Below the pieces are notes generated by a model. The model ran no database searches. It was not told where the DNA came from and worked only from the letters and a program-made list of their open reading frames with translations. Positions 52,710 through 60,366 of a stretch of 64,000 nucleotides of DNA are shown here, piece by piece. Each line of letters starts with the position of its first letter. Positions within the stretch are counted from its first letter, which is position 1. This DNA comes from Oscillospiraceae bacterium. Lineage in GTDB: Bacteria; Bacillota; Clostridia; Oscillospirales; Acutalibacteraceae. The DNA lies in assembly GCA_029219165.1 (NCBI GenBank), contig JAQXSW010000005.1, positions 1 through 64,000 of the forward strand, read 5' to 3'. The position numbers and the translations under genes were made by a program.

Positions 52710-52743
52710 GACAGATAGTTGAATAGTTGTTCAACTATCTGTC
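52710..52743. promoter_or_regulatory. perfect 13-8-13 ArsR operator, also a possible terminator
   Basis: GACAGATAGTTGA (52710-52722) pairs exactly with TCAACTATCTGTC (52731-52743). It lies 25 bases before the arsR start and also just past the stop of the G3E gene. On the minus strand the hairpin is followed by ATTTTTATA, so it could end the upstream transcript as well as bind the repressor. Confidence 0.78.
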
Positions 52744-52779
52744 ATAAATTTACTACTTTTAAGATTGTTTGTCAACGGT

Positions 52780-53739
52780 TTAGTTGAAATAAATCATACC
52801 ATCTTCCGGTTCTTTTGCCGGGAGAATACGAAGAGGCTCAAGAATTACAGTATATTCCTGCTCACTCTCAACAAACTGAGCATGCATACGAGCTTTAATT
52901 GTAATCCAAGATTCATGTGCAGGCTTCTTTTTAGGATCATCCGGCCACTTACATGCAAGTCCAAAAAATCTTGTATCCTCAGCACAGCAAACCATAGACA
53001 TACGACCTACACCAAATAAGTCTTTTTGCATTCTTCTGGGATTATAAACAAGACCTAAGAATGAAACAACTTTTCCATCGTATTTCATTGGATTTTCCAT
53101 TGCGTCAATGTACCAATTTCCATAATCAACATCAGATATTTCAATTACAGGTTTACTAAGGTCAATATCCAGTTCCTGCTTATAAGGAACAAGTTGGTCA
53201 TCATCAAACTCGAAAAGAATTTGTGCTCGTCTATTCATTGCCTTAACAGTAGTACCAAACCTTTTCATATCTGTATCTTTGTTACATCTGTTGAAAAACA
53301 CGTCGTCAGCTCTGCTTATCTGAGACATAATCATATTCTTCATATCGTTGTTATTAAGATACATATCAAAAATACTTGCATCTGCTGTTGCAATAATTTG
53401 AACAACAACCCATGATCTAGGTACATCTTGGGCAATGAGCTTTTCAACATCCCAAGTGCCATTAAATTCAATTATAATCTGTTCCGGTTTGTATTCACGC
53501 TGAAGCGAAGTTAAATATTCTCCGTTTAAATCCTCTTCATTTTCCACCATTACAACAGATACGCCTATGCGATTCATTTCATCCAAATCATATTCAAGTT
53601 CGCCTTCCTCACAGCAGACAAGAAGTGTCTTTGCTTTTCCGCCACGAGTAAATTCAGGGTCATGAAGCGTTGCATTAATGAAGGTGGTCTTACCACTGTC
53701 CATAAATCCAACAAATAAAAATACCGGTACTTCTCTCAT
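52780..53739 (-). CDS. G3E GTPase fused to a TIGR03943/YcgQ-like C-terminal domain
   Basis: A 319-residue protein. Residues 1-190 form a P-loop NTPase of the G3E/COG0523 type with Walker A VGFMDSGKTTFI, but without the CxCC metal motif of the neighbouring gene. Residues about 205-319 (MKYDGKVVSFLGLVYNPRRMQKDLFGVGRMSMVCCAEDTRFFGLACKW, then WITIKARMHAQF) resemble the soluble OB-like domain of TIGR03943/YcgQ proteins, which normally pair with a permease. The fusion places a nucleotide switch beside a probable metal- or anion-handling domain. It starts 18 bases after the His-rich GTPase stop. Confidence 0.78.
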   Translation of the reverse strand: MREVPVFLFVGFMDSGKTTFINATLHDPEFTRGGKAKTLLVCCEEGELEYDLDEMNRIGVSVVMVENEEDLNGEYLTSLQREYKPEQIIIEFNGTWDVEKLIAQDVPRSWVVVQIIATADASIFDMYLNNNDMKNMIMSQISRADDVFFNRCNKDTDMKRFGTTVKAMNRRAQILFEFDDDQLVPYKQELDIDLSKPVIEISDVDYGNWYIDAMENPMKYDGKVVSFLGLVYNPRRMQKDLFGVGRMSMVCCAEDTRFFGLACKWPDDPKKKPAHESWITIKARMHAQFVESEQEYTVILEPLRILPAKEPEDGMIYFN

Positions 53740-53757
53740 TACAATCCCCTTCGTATA

Positions 53758-54921
53758 TTAAAGTCCAAATAATGACATAAGTTTTTCTTCCTTAAGTTCT
53801 GTTCCAATAACGCAAAGACGACCAATTACGTCTGCTGCGCCATGGCGAACCTCATACTCACCCGGAGTAAGGTCAAAGTGAATCCACTCACCATCTACAC
53901 AAGGAACTATTCCCTTTGCTCTAAGGATAATTCCAAATTCTTCATCGTTTGCGAGGCTTTCCAAAATGGTCTTCATCTCGTCATCTGAGTACTTATGAGT
54001 GGTTTCCTTACCCCAACTTGTAAATACATCATCAGCATGATGGTGATGTCCATGTTCATGATGATGGTGTTCGTGATGATGTTCATGGTCATGACATCCA
54101 CATGCGCAGTCTTCATCGTGGTCATGATGGTGTTCGTGATGATGTTCATGCTCGTGTTCATGGTCATGACATCCACATGTGCAGTCTTCATCATGGTCAT
54201 GATGGTGCTCGTGATGGTGCTCATGTTCGTGGTCATGGTCATGATCACAATGCTCGCCGTGTTCATGATGATGACCGCATTCCGGACAAATAGATGCTTC
54301 ATGAAGAAGTTCTTCTTCAAAACTTGTTTTAGCATCCATAGCAGCTAAAATTTGAGAACCTGTAAGGTCATCCCAAGATGTTGTTACAAGTGTAGCTTTT
54401 TCGTTATGTTCACGGATGAGACCAACAACTAATTTTAGTTGTTCCTCTGAAAGAAGTTGTGTGCGGCTAAGAATAATTGTCTTGGCATATTCAATTTGAT
54501 TATTGAAAAACTCTCCAAAACCCTTCATATATCTCTTGCACTTTGTTGCATCTACAACAGCAACAAAGTTATTTACTTCAAGTCCTGCTTCAGGAGCAAC
54601 ATCATTAACTGCTTTAATAACATCAGAAAGTTTTCCTACACCGGATGGTTCAATAACAATTCTGTCAGGTGCATATTTCTCTACAACTTCCTTAAGGGCA
54701 ACGCCAAAGTCACCAACCAAAGAGCAACAAATACATCCGGAATTCATTTCTGTAACTTGAATTCCGGCTTCCTTAAGGAATCCACCGTCTATACCTATTT
54801 CGCCAAACTCATTTTCAATGAGTACAAGTTTTTGATTGTTCCAACCATCTCCAAGAAGCTTCTTAATAAGTGTTGTCTTTCCCGCGCCAAGGAAGCCGGA
54901 AACTATATCTACTTTAGTCAT
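53758..54921 (-). CDS. COG0523 G3E GTPase (CobW-like) with His-rich repeat
   Basis: A 387-residue metallochaperone candidate. Walker A GFLGAGKTTLIKKLL, then the metal-binding GCICCSL and ENEFGEIGIDGGFL are standard for COG0523 proteins. Residues about 215-297 are an exceptionally His/Asp/Glu/Cys-rich insert, then comes the CobW C-terminal domain (about 300-387, ending LFGL). Such proteins deliver zinc, cobalt or nickel using GTP. AGAGGTAA precedes the ATG. It forms a two-gene operon with the fused GTPase. Confidence 0.9.
   Translation of the reverse strand: MTKVDIVSGFLGAGKTTLIKKLLGDGWNNQKLVLIENEFGEIGIDGGFLKEAGIQVTEMNSGCICCSLVGDFGVALKEVVEKYAPDRIVIEPSGVGKLSDVIKAVNDVAPEAGLEVNNFVAVVDATKCKRYMKGFGEFFNNQIEYAKTIILSRTQLLSEEQLKLVVGLIREHNEKATLVTTSWDDLTGSQILAAMDAKTSFEEELLHEASICPECGHHHEHGEHCDHDHDHEHEHHHEHHHDHDEDCTCGCHDHEHEHEHHHEHHHDHDEDCACGCHDHEHHHEHHHHEHGHHHHADDVFTSWGKETTHKYSDDEMKTILESLANDEEFGIILRAKGIVPCVDGEWIHFDLTPGEYEVRHGAADVIGRLCVIGTELKEEKLMSLFGL
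54037..54273 (-). repeat. in-frame tandem repeat encoding the His-rich insert
   Basis: A unit of about 75 bp encoding HEHHHEHHHDHDEDC-x-CGCHDHE is present twice in tandem, with partial copies on both sides. The unit length is a multiple of three, so copy number can change without frameshift. The insert is a probable metal reservoir. Confidence 0.8.
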
Positions 54922-55001
54922 ATATATTACCTCTTTATAATAAATAATCTAAATACTAAAAAAGCATTATATCACAAAATCTAAAAAGTTAAATACCAAA
55001 G

Positions 55002-56030
55002 TTACCAAAGGCCCATAACATGCTGCATAATAAGACTTACTCCGGTAATTCCTATCCAGCAACAACCGCCCATAATAATTGGCTTACCGCCATTCTTAAT
55101 AAGTTTAACGATATTTGTATTAAGTCCAATTGCAGACATTGCCATTACAATAAAGAATTTACTGAGTTCTTTAATTGGAGCAAAAACAGTTGCAGGTACA
55201 CCAACCGCCATTAAAACAGTTGTAATTATTGAGGCACCGACAAAGTACAAAATGAAGAATGGGAATATACTCTTCATACTCACCTTGTTTTCCTTTGAGC
55301 CTTCCTTTTTTGCTCTGTAAAACGCAAGCACAAGTGTAATTGGAATAATTGCAAGAGTTCTGGTAAGTTTAACTGTAACTGCCTTATCAAGAGTCTGTGA
55401 ACCGAGATTCCACATTGCATCCCAAGTAGATGCAGCAGCAGTTACGGAAGATGTATCATTTACAGCGGTTCCGGCAAAAACGCCGAATGCATCGCCCGAT
55501 AGCGTATCAAAACCAACAAGCTGTCCAAAGTATGGAAAAACAAGTGCAGCCAAAACGTTAAAGAAGAAAATTACCGAAATAGACTGCGCAACCTCTTCAT
55601 CATCAGCTTCTATTACCGGAGCAGTTGCAGCAATTGCCGAACCACCGCAAATAGAAGAACCAACACCAATAAGAGTAGAAATCTTGCTTGGTATATGCAT
55701 AACCTTATGAAGAATAAAAGCAATAACGAGCGATACAGTTATTGTGCAAACAATAATCGGTAACGACTGAAGTCCGGTTGATGCCACAACGCCTAAATTC
55801 ATACCAAATCCAAGGAGAATAACAGCCCACTGTAAAATCTTCTTAGAAGTGAACTTAATACCGCTTGCAAAAGCAGTTTTATCCTTTATTAACAGAGTCA
55901 CTATCATACCTGCAAGAATTGCTATAACAGCTCCACCAATAATAGGGAATGCCTTTCCCAAAAACCAAGATGGTATGGAAATTGCAAGGCATAATAAAAG
56001 CCCTTTATAATTTTCTTTTAAAAAGGTCAT
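55002..56030 (-). CDS. YeiH/UPF0324 family putative exporter
   Basis: A 342-residue membrane protein with about ten segments. [16 protein letters not shown], the glycine-rich [21 protein letters not shown] and [18 protein letters not shown] are characteristic of the YeiH (PSE, putative sulfate exporter) family. The export of sulfite or other anions is suggested by the family but not proven. It ends a probable operon that starts with the CobI-like gene, nine bases upstream. Confidence 0.88.
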   Translation of the reverse strand: MTFLKENYKGLLLCLAISIPSWFLGKAFPIIGGAVIAILAGMIVTLLIKDKTAFASGIKFTSKKILQWAVILLGFGMNLGVVASTGLQSLPIIVCTITVSLVIAFILHKVMHIPSKISTLIGVGSSICGGSAIAATAPVIEADDEEVAQSISVIFFFNVLAALVFPYFGQLVGFDTLSGDAFGVFAGTAVNDTSSVTAAASTWDAMWNLGSQTLDKAVTVKLTRTLAIIPITLVLAFYRAKKEGSKENKVSMKSIFPFFILYFVGASIITTVLMAVGVPATVFAPIKELSKFFIVMAMSAIGLNTNIVKLIKNGGKPIIMGGCCWIGITGVSLIMQHVMGLW

Positions 56031-56039
56031 CGTCTTTCC

Positions 56040-56771
56040 TCATTTCACAATTGCAATAGAAGCATAACTTACATGTGCAGGCAGTTCTTCCATATTTTCG
56101 TATGTGTGTTCTGATGGAAGTCCACAGTCTTCAACTACCACAACTTTTTTCATTCTACTTGCCGCCTTAAGTCTAGGTATATTCTTCCCAATTTTAAGAA
56201 AAACTTTTGTACCCGGCAAATAAAGTGAATGGTCAAGTTCAGCACAGTCTCCATATATCCTAACCTGTTCATCTCCAATTGCAAGACTTGTTTTTGCGCA
56301 GGAGGCCGCGGAGCAAAAAATTGGAACTCCGCTGATTATTTCACATTCAAATCCTTCACTTTTAATCTTTTCAAAAATAAGAAATTCATTTGCATATACA
56401 GTTGGATCGCCCTTTACAAGGAGTGCAACATTCTTTTCATTTTTAAGTAAATCAATTATTCTCTTAGAAAATCCATGATATAGTTTTTCCAAAATTTTTT
56501 CATCTTTGACAAATGGAATTGCCGCAAGCAAAAATTCCTTTTGAGAAATCGGCTGATTGACATTTACTACCTCAAAGGGCGCTGAGTTTGACAGAACAGA
56601 TGTTTGAAACTCGTTCTTTTCGCCCTTTTCAAAAGCACTTATTTCCTCAAGGTCTGGATCGCACACAGTTAGTGCAATAACATCAGCCTCAGATGCAGTT
56701 TTTAGGGCCTTTATTGTAACAAGCTCCTTGTCACCCGGCCCAACACCAACAATATAAAATTTTCCTGACAT
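56040..56771 (-). CDS. SAM-dependent tetrapyrrole methylase, CobI/CbiL-like
   Basis: A 243-residue enzyme with the tetrapyrrole methylase start FYIVGVGPGDKELVTIKA, then LLVKGDPTVYA and ISGVPIFCSAASCA, and a C-terminal VVVVEDCGLPSEH. It is closest by eye to precorrin-2 C20-methyltransferase (CobI/CbiL). No other cobalamin synthesis gene is in the window, so it may act alone on another tetrapyrrole or belong to a scattered pathway. The start at MSGKFY (56771) is chosen over one five codons earlier for its GGAGAG site. Confidence 0.8.
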   Translation of the reverse strand: MSGKFYIVGVGPGDKELVTIKALKTASEADVIALTVCDPDLEEISAFEKGEKNEFQTSVLSNSAPFEVVNVNQPISQKEFLLAAIPFVKDEKILEKLYHGFSKRIIDLLKNEKNVALLVKGDPTVYANEFLIFEKIKSEGFECEIISGVPIFCSAASCAKTSLAIGDEQVRIYGDCAELDHSLYLPGTKVFLKIGKNIPRLKAASRMKKVVVVEDCGLPSEHTYENMEELPAHVSYASIAIVK

Positions 56772-56835
56772 ACAATATCTCTCCAAACTACAAAAAGTGC
56801 AAAGGCGTTCACCTCAAAATGAAGTGAACGCCAAA

Positions 56836-57192
56836 TTAATTGTCAGGATCTGAAACCAATATTTCTTTAATTTTCACTTCATTTCCTGTTACAAGATAAG
56901 TATTTCCTCCACCACAATATGGGCATGTCTTTCCATGCTCAATGGTCTTATATTCCTTTTCACAATCTTCACAAAAGGTTATAGCTTCAATTTTTTCAAT
57001 TTCAAGCTTACAGTCATTAAGCATTTCTGTTTTTTTTGAATTCCAATTCCAACAATCAATTAAATATTCATCAATAATAGTCGAAACCTCTCCAATTGAT
57101 AATGTTACTTGGTGAATTTTATCTACACCATTCTCTTTTGCAACCTCTTGAACTTGATTTGCAATATGGAAAACAACACCTAACTCGTGCAT
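56836..57192 (-). CDS. hypA: HypA/HybF-type nickel and zinc metallochaperone
   Basis: A 118-residue protein that starts with the diagnostic MHELGV (nickel site, His2 and Glu3) and has a zinc motif CEDCEKEYKTIEHGKTCPYCGG in the C-terminal half. HypA delivers nickel for NiFe hydrogenase maturation with HypB. No hydrogenase or hypB gene is present here, but a His-rich G3E GTPase lies about 2 kb away and could take the HypB part; this is inference. The start is fixed by MHE; AAAGGAC lies upstream. Confidence 0.85.
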   Translation of the reverse strand: MHELGVVFHIANQVQEVAKENGVDKIHQVTLSIGEVSTIIDEYLIDCWNWNSKKTEMLNDCKLEIEKIEAITFCEDCEKEYKTIEHGKTCPYCGGGNTYLVTGNEVKIKEILVSDPDN

Positions 57193-57279
57193 ACAATAGT
57201 CCTTTCCAAGGATTTTCTCCTTTATTCCCAAATTATTTAACCAAAAAATAGTACTATAATTCTACCATAAAACAGTACT

Positions 57280-58047
57280 TTATAAAACAAATTTTACAAG
57301 AAAAATTGAAGCGCCTAACAATGTCAATACTACACCTGTTGCGCGATTAAGAGTCTTAGCACTTGCTTTATTAGCAAAAACGGAAGCAACCCTAGCAAAT
57401 AAAAGTGTAAATAAAATACAGAGAATTAAACAATTTATATCTGGCATTCCACCAATTACAAAATGACTTGCTGCTCCGGTAAAAGCAGTGAAAGCCATTA
57501 TAAAAACACTTGTTCCAACAGCTGTTTTCAGTTCATAACCTAATATTGAAGTTAAGACAAGCAGCATCATCATTCCGCCACCTGCTCCAATAAATCCACA
57601 AATAAATCCAACTAGAGCACCTGCAAAAATCGACTGAAAAAATCTTTTTCTCTGACTTGTACTTACCATAGTTTCTTTTGTCGTCATTACAGGTTTAACT
57701 ATAAACTTTACGCCCATAAGAAAGGTCATAAATACAGATGCCGTTCCCATTGTGTTATTTGGAACTAAACTGGCAATAAAACTTCCAATCATGGTAAAGA
57801 TTAAAACCATTACCATCATAACAAAGCCATTTTTTATATCTAAATTCTTGTTTTTTCCATAAGTATAGGCACTGACTGCACTTGCCAAGACATCACTTGC
57901 AAGGGCAATCCCAACAGCCTCATACGCGGGCATTCCAAGAAAGGCAATAAGCATTGGCGCAACAACTGCTGCCGCACTCATACCTGCAAAACCGGTCCCA
58001 AGGCCTGCACCAAGACCCGCAAAAAGACAAATGATTACTTTAAAAAT
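57280..58047 (-). CDS. TauE/SafE family permease with probable ATT start
   Basis: A membrane protein with about eight segments, TauE/SafE type: GALVGFICGFIGAGGGMMMLLVLTSILGYELKTAVGTSVFIM is the family core. Relatives export sulfite or sulfonates. The first ATG (57981) would begin inside the first membrane segment. The open frame goes 22 codons further to ATT at 58047, just after an in-frame stop, and encodes IFKVIICLFAGLGAGLGTGF, the usual N terminus. AAGGTGAT lies five to six bases before ATT. I therefore place the start at ATT, giving 255 residues. Confidence 0.8.
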   Translation of the reverse strand: MFKVIICLFAGLGAGLGTGFAGMSAAAVVAPMLIAFLGMPAYEAVGIALASDVLASAVSAYTYGKNKNLDIKNGFVMMVMVLIFTMIGSFIASLVPNNTMGTASVFMTFLMGVKFIVKPVMTTKETMVSTSQRKRFFQSIFAGALVGFICGFIGAGGGMMMLLVLTSILGYELKTAVGTSVFIMAFTAFTGAASHFVIGGMPDINCLILCILFTLLFARVASVFANKASAKTLNRATGVVLTLLGASIFLVKFVL

Positions 58048-58220
58048 TTAAATCACCTTTTTCCTTCAAGGAATTTATAAAATTTACTTGTTTTTGATTT
58101 TTGTTATGCTCGCCAATCAACTTCTCCATCCAACATATGTCATACCATGAATTACTTCCTTAACTTATTAATGTTTGTAGAATGTTCAACATTATACCAC
58201 AATAGAATCATTGTGCAACC

Positions 58221-58334
58221 GGGGACGGTTCTCTGCAATCGGGGACGGTTCTCCACAACCGGGGACGGTTCTCCGCAACCGGGGACGGTTCTCCGCAACG
58301 GGGGACGGTTCTCCGCAACCAAGAACCGTCCCCC
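58221..58334. repeat. GGGGACGGTTCTC repeat cluster 4, five tandem copies
   Basis: Five direct copies begin at 58221, 58241, 58261, 58281 and 58301, period exactly 20, joined by CRCAAYSG-type spacers, then one inverted copy (58322-58334). The last direct and inverted copies can fold into a long GC-rich hairpin. It fills the gap between the TauE and GNAT genes; the remaining bases 58060-58200 hold nothing recognised. Confidence 0.92.
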
Positions 58335-58361
58335 GTTGACCACCCAGTTGACTCAACGAAA

Positions 58362-58391
58362 AAAATCCCCACCAAACAAAGGTGGGGAGTG
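58362..58391 (-). terminator. terminator of the GNAT/XRE operon
   Basis: CCCCACC and GGTGGGG pair around CAAACAAA-type loop sequence; on the minus strand ATTTTTTT follows. It lies seven bases past the GNAT stop. Confidence 0.85.
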
Positions 58392-58397
58392 CATTGA

Positions 58398-59024
58398 TTA
58401 GAACAATTGTCCCGGAAGTTTTAATTTTTCCTTTGGCGGAAATTGTTTGTCAAACTCATTTACATCACTCTCTTCAACATAGTATACTTCCGGAGTTGCA
58501 TACTCTCCGGTAATACCGTCAAGATATCCAGGTATAAGTTCTTTACATAAAAAGAATGATGCATCTTCGCCCTCCGGAAGACCATGATATCTTATGCCAA
58601 ACTCACTTGCGCACTTAAACCCACTCTTGCCGTAAAAGTCAATATTTCCTTCAAAGCAAAGGGCTCCACATCCAAGTTCCTTAGCCTTTTCCATTGTGTA
58701 ATCAAGCAATATTTTTCCGTAACCTTGTCTTTTGAGTTTTGGAGTAATACAAATAGGACCCATTGTCATAATCGGAATTTTTCTTCCGTCATCAGCATTT
58801 ATAATTGCTCTTACAAACACATTTTGCCCTATTATCTCCCCATCTTTTTCCATTACAAAGTCAAGTTCGTGAACAAAATTCTCATCATTTCTTAATTTCG
58901 TTATTAAATAGTGCTCATAGCAACCGGGACGATATACGTTCCAAAAACTTTCTCTTATTAAATTCTCTACTTTAGAACGGTCTTTATTTTCTTCTAAACG
59001 GATATTTATATTTTCTTTATTCAT
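58398..59024 (-). CDS. GNAT family N-acetyltransferase
   Basis: A 208-residue protein with a GNAT domain (about 7-150): PICITPKLKRQGYGKILLDYTMEKAKELGCGALCFEGN carries the acetyl-CoA loop. The C-terminal 50 residues are an extension with YLDGITGEYATPEVYYV, often seen in YhbS-like acetyltransferases. It overlaps the XRE regulator gene by eight bases and probably acts under its control. Substrate unknown. Confidence 0.85.
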   Translation of the reverse strand: MNKENINIRLEENKDRSKVENLIRESFWNVYRPGCYEHYLITKLRNDENFVHELDFVMEKDGEIIGQNVFVRAIINADDGRKIPIMTMGPICITPKLKRQGYGKILLDYTMEKAKELGCGALCFEGNIDFYGKSGFKCASEFGIRYHGLPEGEDASFFLCKELIPGYLDGITGEYATPEVYYVEESDVNEFDKQFPPKEKLKLPGQLF

Positions 59025-59625
59025 TATTTTTCCTTTCTTTTACAATATCCACATAGAATAAGCCATCTTTATTACAAAAATAGTATAGTCGCTTAACAGC
59101 ATTAATTTTAAATCTTGTTTCTGCGTTTCCCTCAGGATAAAACTTAACAAGCTCAATTCTATCTGATGAAACAGCTGCAACAAATGAAATATAGTGTTTC
59201 TTAGTCATTTCATGATTAAACGAAACAAAATATTCATCTTCGCACACTTCAACAAACACTGCATGATTCTCATCAGCATATATTGAGTCTTCCGGAGTAA
59301 GTTCAACCCCGTGGCAAGTAATTACTGCTTCGCCAATGCTGTGAATAACATTTCCGCATACAGGACATACATAGAACTTTGATCTAATCATGTTTGCCGA
59401 AATATTTGCATTTGTAACAGCATTCCCCGAAATTAATTCGGTTATTGAAACATTAAAAGTTTTTGCCAGTGGTTCAAGCAAAGTTATATCAGGATACCCT
59501 CTGCCGGTTTCCCATTTGGAAATTGTCTTATCCGAAACACAGAGTTTTTCCGCAAGTTCTGCTTGGGTCAACTTGTTTTTTTCACGAAGATCTTTTATTA
59601 CTCCGCCTGTAACATATTGATTCAT
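59017..59625 (-). CDS. XRE family regulator with zinc-ribbon-like C-terminal part
   Basis: A 202-residue protein. Residues about 10-70 form a helix-turn-helix of the XRE/Cro type (LREKNKLTQAELAEKLCVSDKTISKWETGRGYPDITLLEPLAKTF). After a linker, YVCPVCGNVIHS and a later Cys-His pair suggest a small metal-binding ribbon, followed by a beta-rich domain. Regulators of this layout are common in clostridia, often next to a GNAT gene, as here. The ATG at 59625 has GGAGGGG upstream and is preferred to an earlier start. Confidence 0.88.
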   Translation of the reverse strand: MNQYVTGGVIKDLREKNKLTQAELAEKLCVSDKTISKWETGRGYPDITLLEPLAKTFNVSITELISGNAVTNANISANMIRSKFYVCPVCGNVIHSIGEAVITCHGVELTPEDSIYADENHAVFVEVCEDEYFVSFNHEMTKKHYISFVAAVSSDRIELVKFYPEGNAETRFKINAVKRLYYFCNKDGLFYVDIVKERKNNE

Positions 59626-59696
59626 TATATCCCCTCCCAAGCACCATCATATATCAGTTGCAAATAATATGGTACCTACGAAAAGTAGACTTGTTT

Positions 59697-60239
59697 TTAC
59701 TTCAACTTTTTCCACTGCTCTTTTGTCAAATATGTGTAATGTTCTGTTCTAACATCACCCATTAAAACACAAGGCTTATTCTCTTCTGTATGGTGGTATG
59801 TAAATCCGCATTTTTCTTGGCAGCGCTTGGATTTTTCGTTGCCGTCATAATAGCCGCACCACATAGCTGTGCAGCCCAAATCTTCAAAAACATGTTTTTG
59901 AAGAGCGCGAACAGCCTCAGGCATATACCCATTACCCCAGTATGGCACACCAATCCAATAGCCAATTTCCATCTCTGTATCCGAGGCCTTGGTGTGGCAC
60001 TGTGATGGTGGTATTAGCCCAACGCTGCCTATTGGCCTGTTCGTTTCCTTAAGACAAACAGCATAGGTTTCATCTGCTGATAAAACCGTTCTGATTATCT
60101 CCAAGCTGTTTTCAACACTGGTGTGAACAGGCCAACCTGCAATAGGACCCACTGCCGGCTCCTTTGCATATTCATATAAATCATTAACATCCGACTCCTC
60201 CCATGGACGGATAATTAACCTTTCTGTTATAAATGTCAA
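59697..60239 (-). CDS. RimJ/RimL-type GNAT acetyltransferase with TTG start
   Basis: A 180-residue GNAT protein: FITERLIIRPWEESDVNDLYEYAKEP is the typical RimJ/RimL N terminus, and EIGYWIGVPYWGNGYMPEAVRALQKHVFEDLG holds the acetyl-CoA loop. The frame stays open for 40 more codons, but that part is translated repeat sequence (GDGS-type text). The TTG at 60239 with AGGAGG six bases upstream is therefore the true start. Ribosomal or other protein N-termini, or small amines, are possible substrates. Confidence 0.82.
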   Translation of the reverse strand: MTFITERLIIRPWEESDVNDLYEYAKEPAVGPIAGWPVHTSVENSLEIIRTVLSADETYAVCLKETNRPIGSVGLIPPSQCHTKASDTEMEIGYWIGVPYWGNGYMPEAVRALQKHVFEDLGCTAMWCGYYDGNEKSKRCQEKCGFTYHHTEENKPCVLMGDVRTEHYTYLTKEQWKKLK

Positions 60240-60255
60240 AAAATACCTCCTATCT

Positions 60256-60348
60256 GGGAATCGTCCCCAATCACCGAGAACCGTCCCCGACAACCGAGAA
60301 CCGTCCCCAGCAACCGAGAACCGTCCCCCGCAACCGAGAACCGTCCCC
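60256..60348. repeat. GGGGACGGTTCTC repeat cluster 5, inverted copies
   Basis: Four full copies as GAGAACCGTCCCC at 60276, 60296, 60316 and 60336 plus one degenerate copy near 60258, period 20, all in the same orientation and opposite to cluster 4. It lies between the YoaP-type gene stop and the next GNAT start. Confidence 0.92.
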
Positions 60349-60366
60349 ATTGCATACAAAGCCCAT

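Noticed and set aside
53995-54348. Methionine/valine-rich plus-strand ORF of 117 codons
   Set aside because: It is the antisense of the His-rich repeat, whose CAT/CAC codons read as ATG/GTG on the other strand.
56836-57192. NiFe hydrogenase maturation operon
   Set aside because: Only HypA is present; no hypB-F or hydrogenase structural gene is in the window.
58221-58334. CRISPR-like array
   Set aside because: Copies recur every 20 bp with spacers of only about seven similar bases, one copy is inverted and no cas gene is present; it is a short tandem repeat, not a CRISPR.
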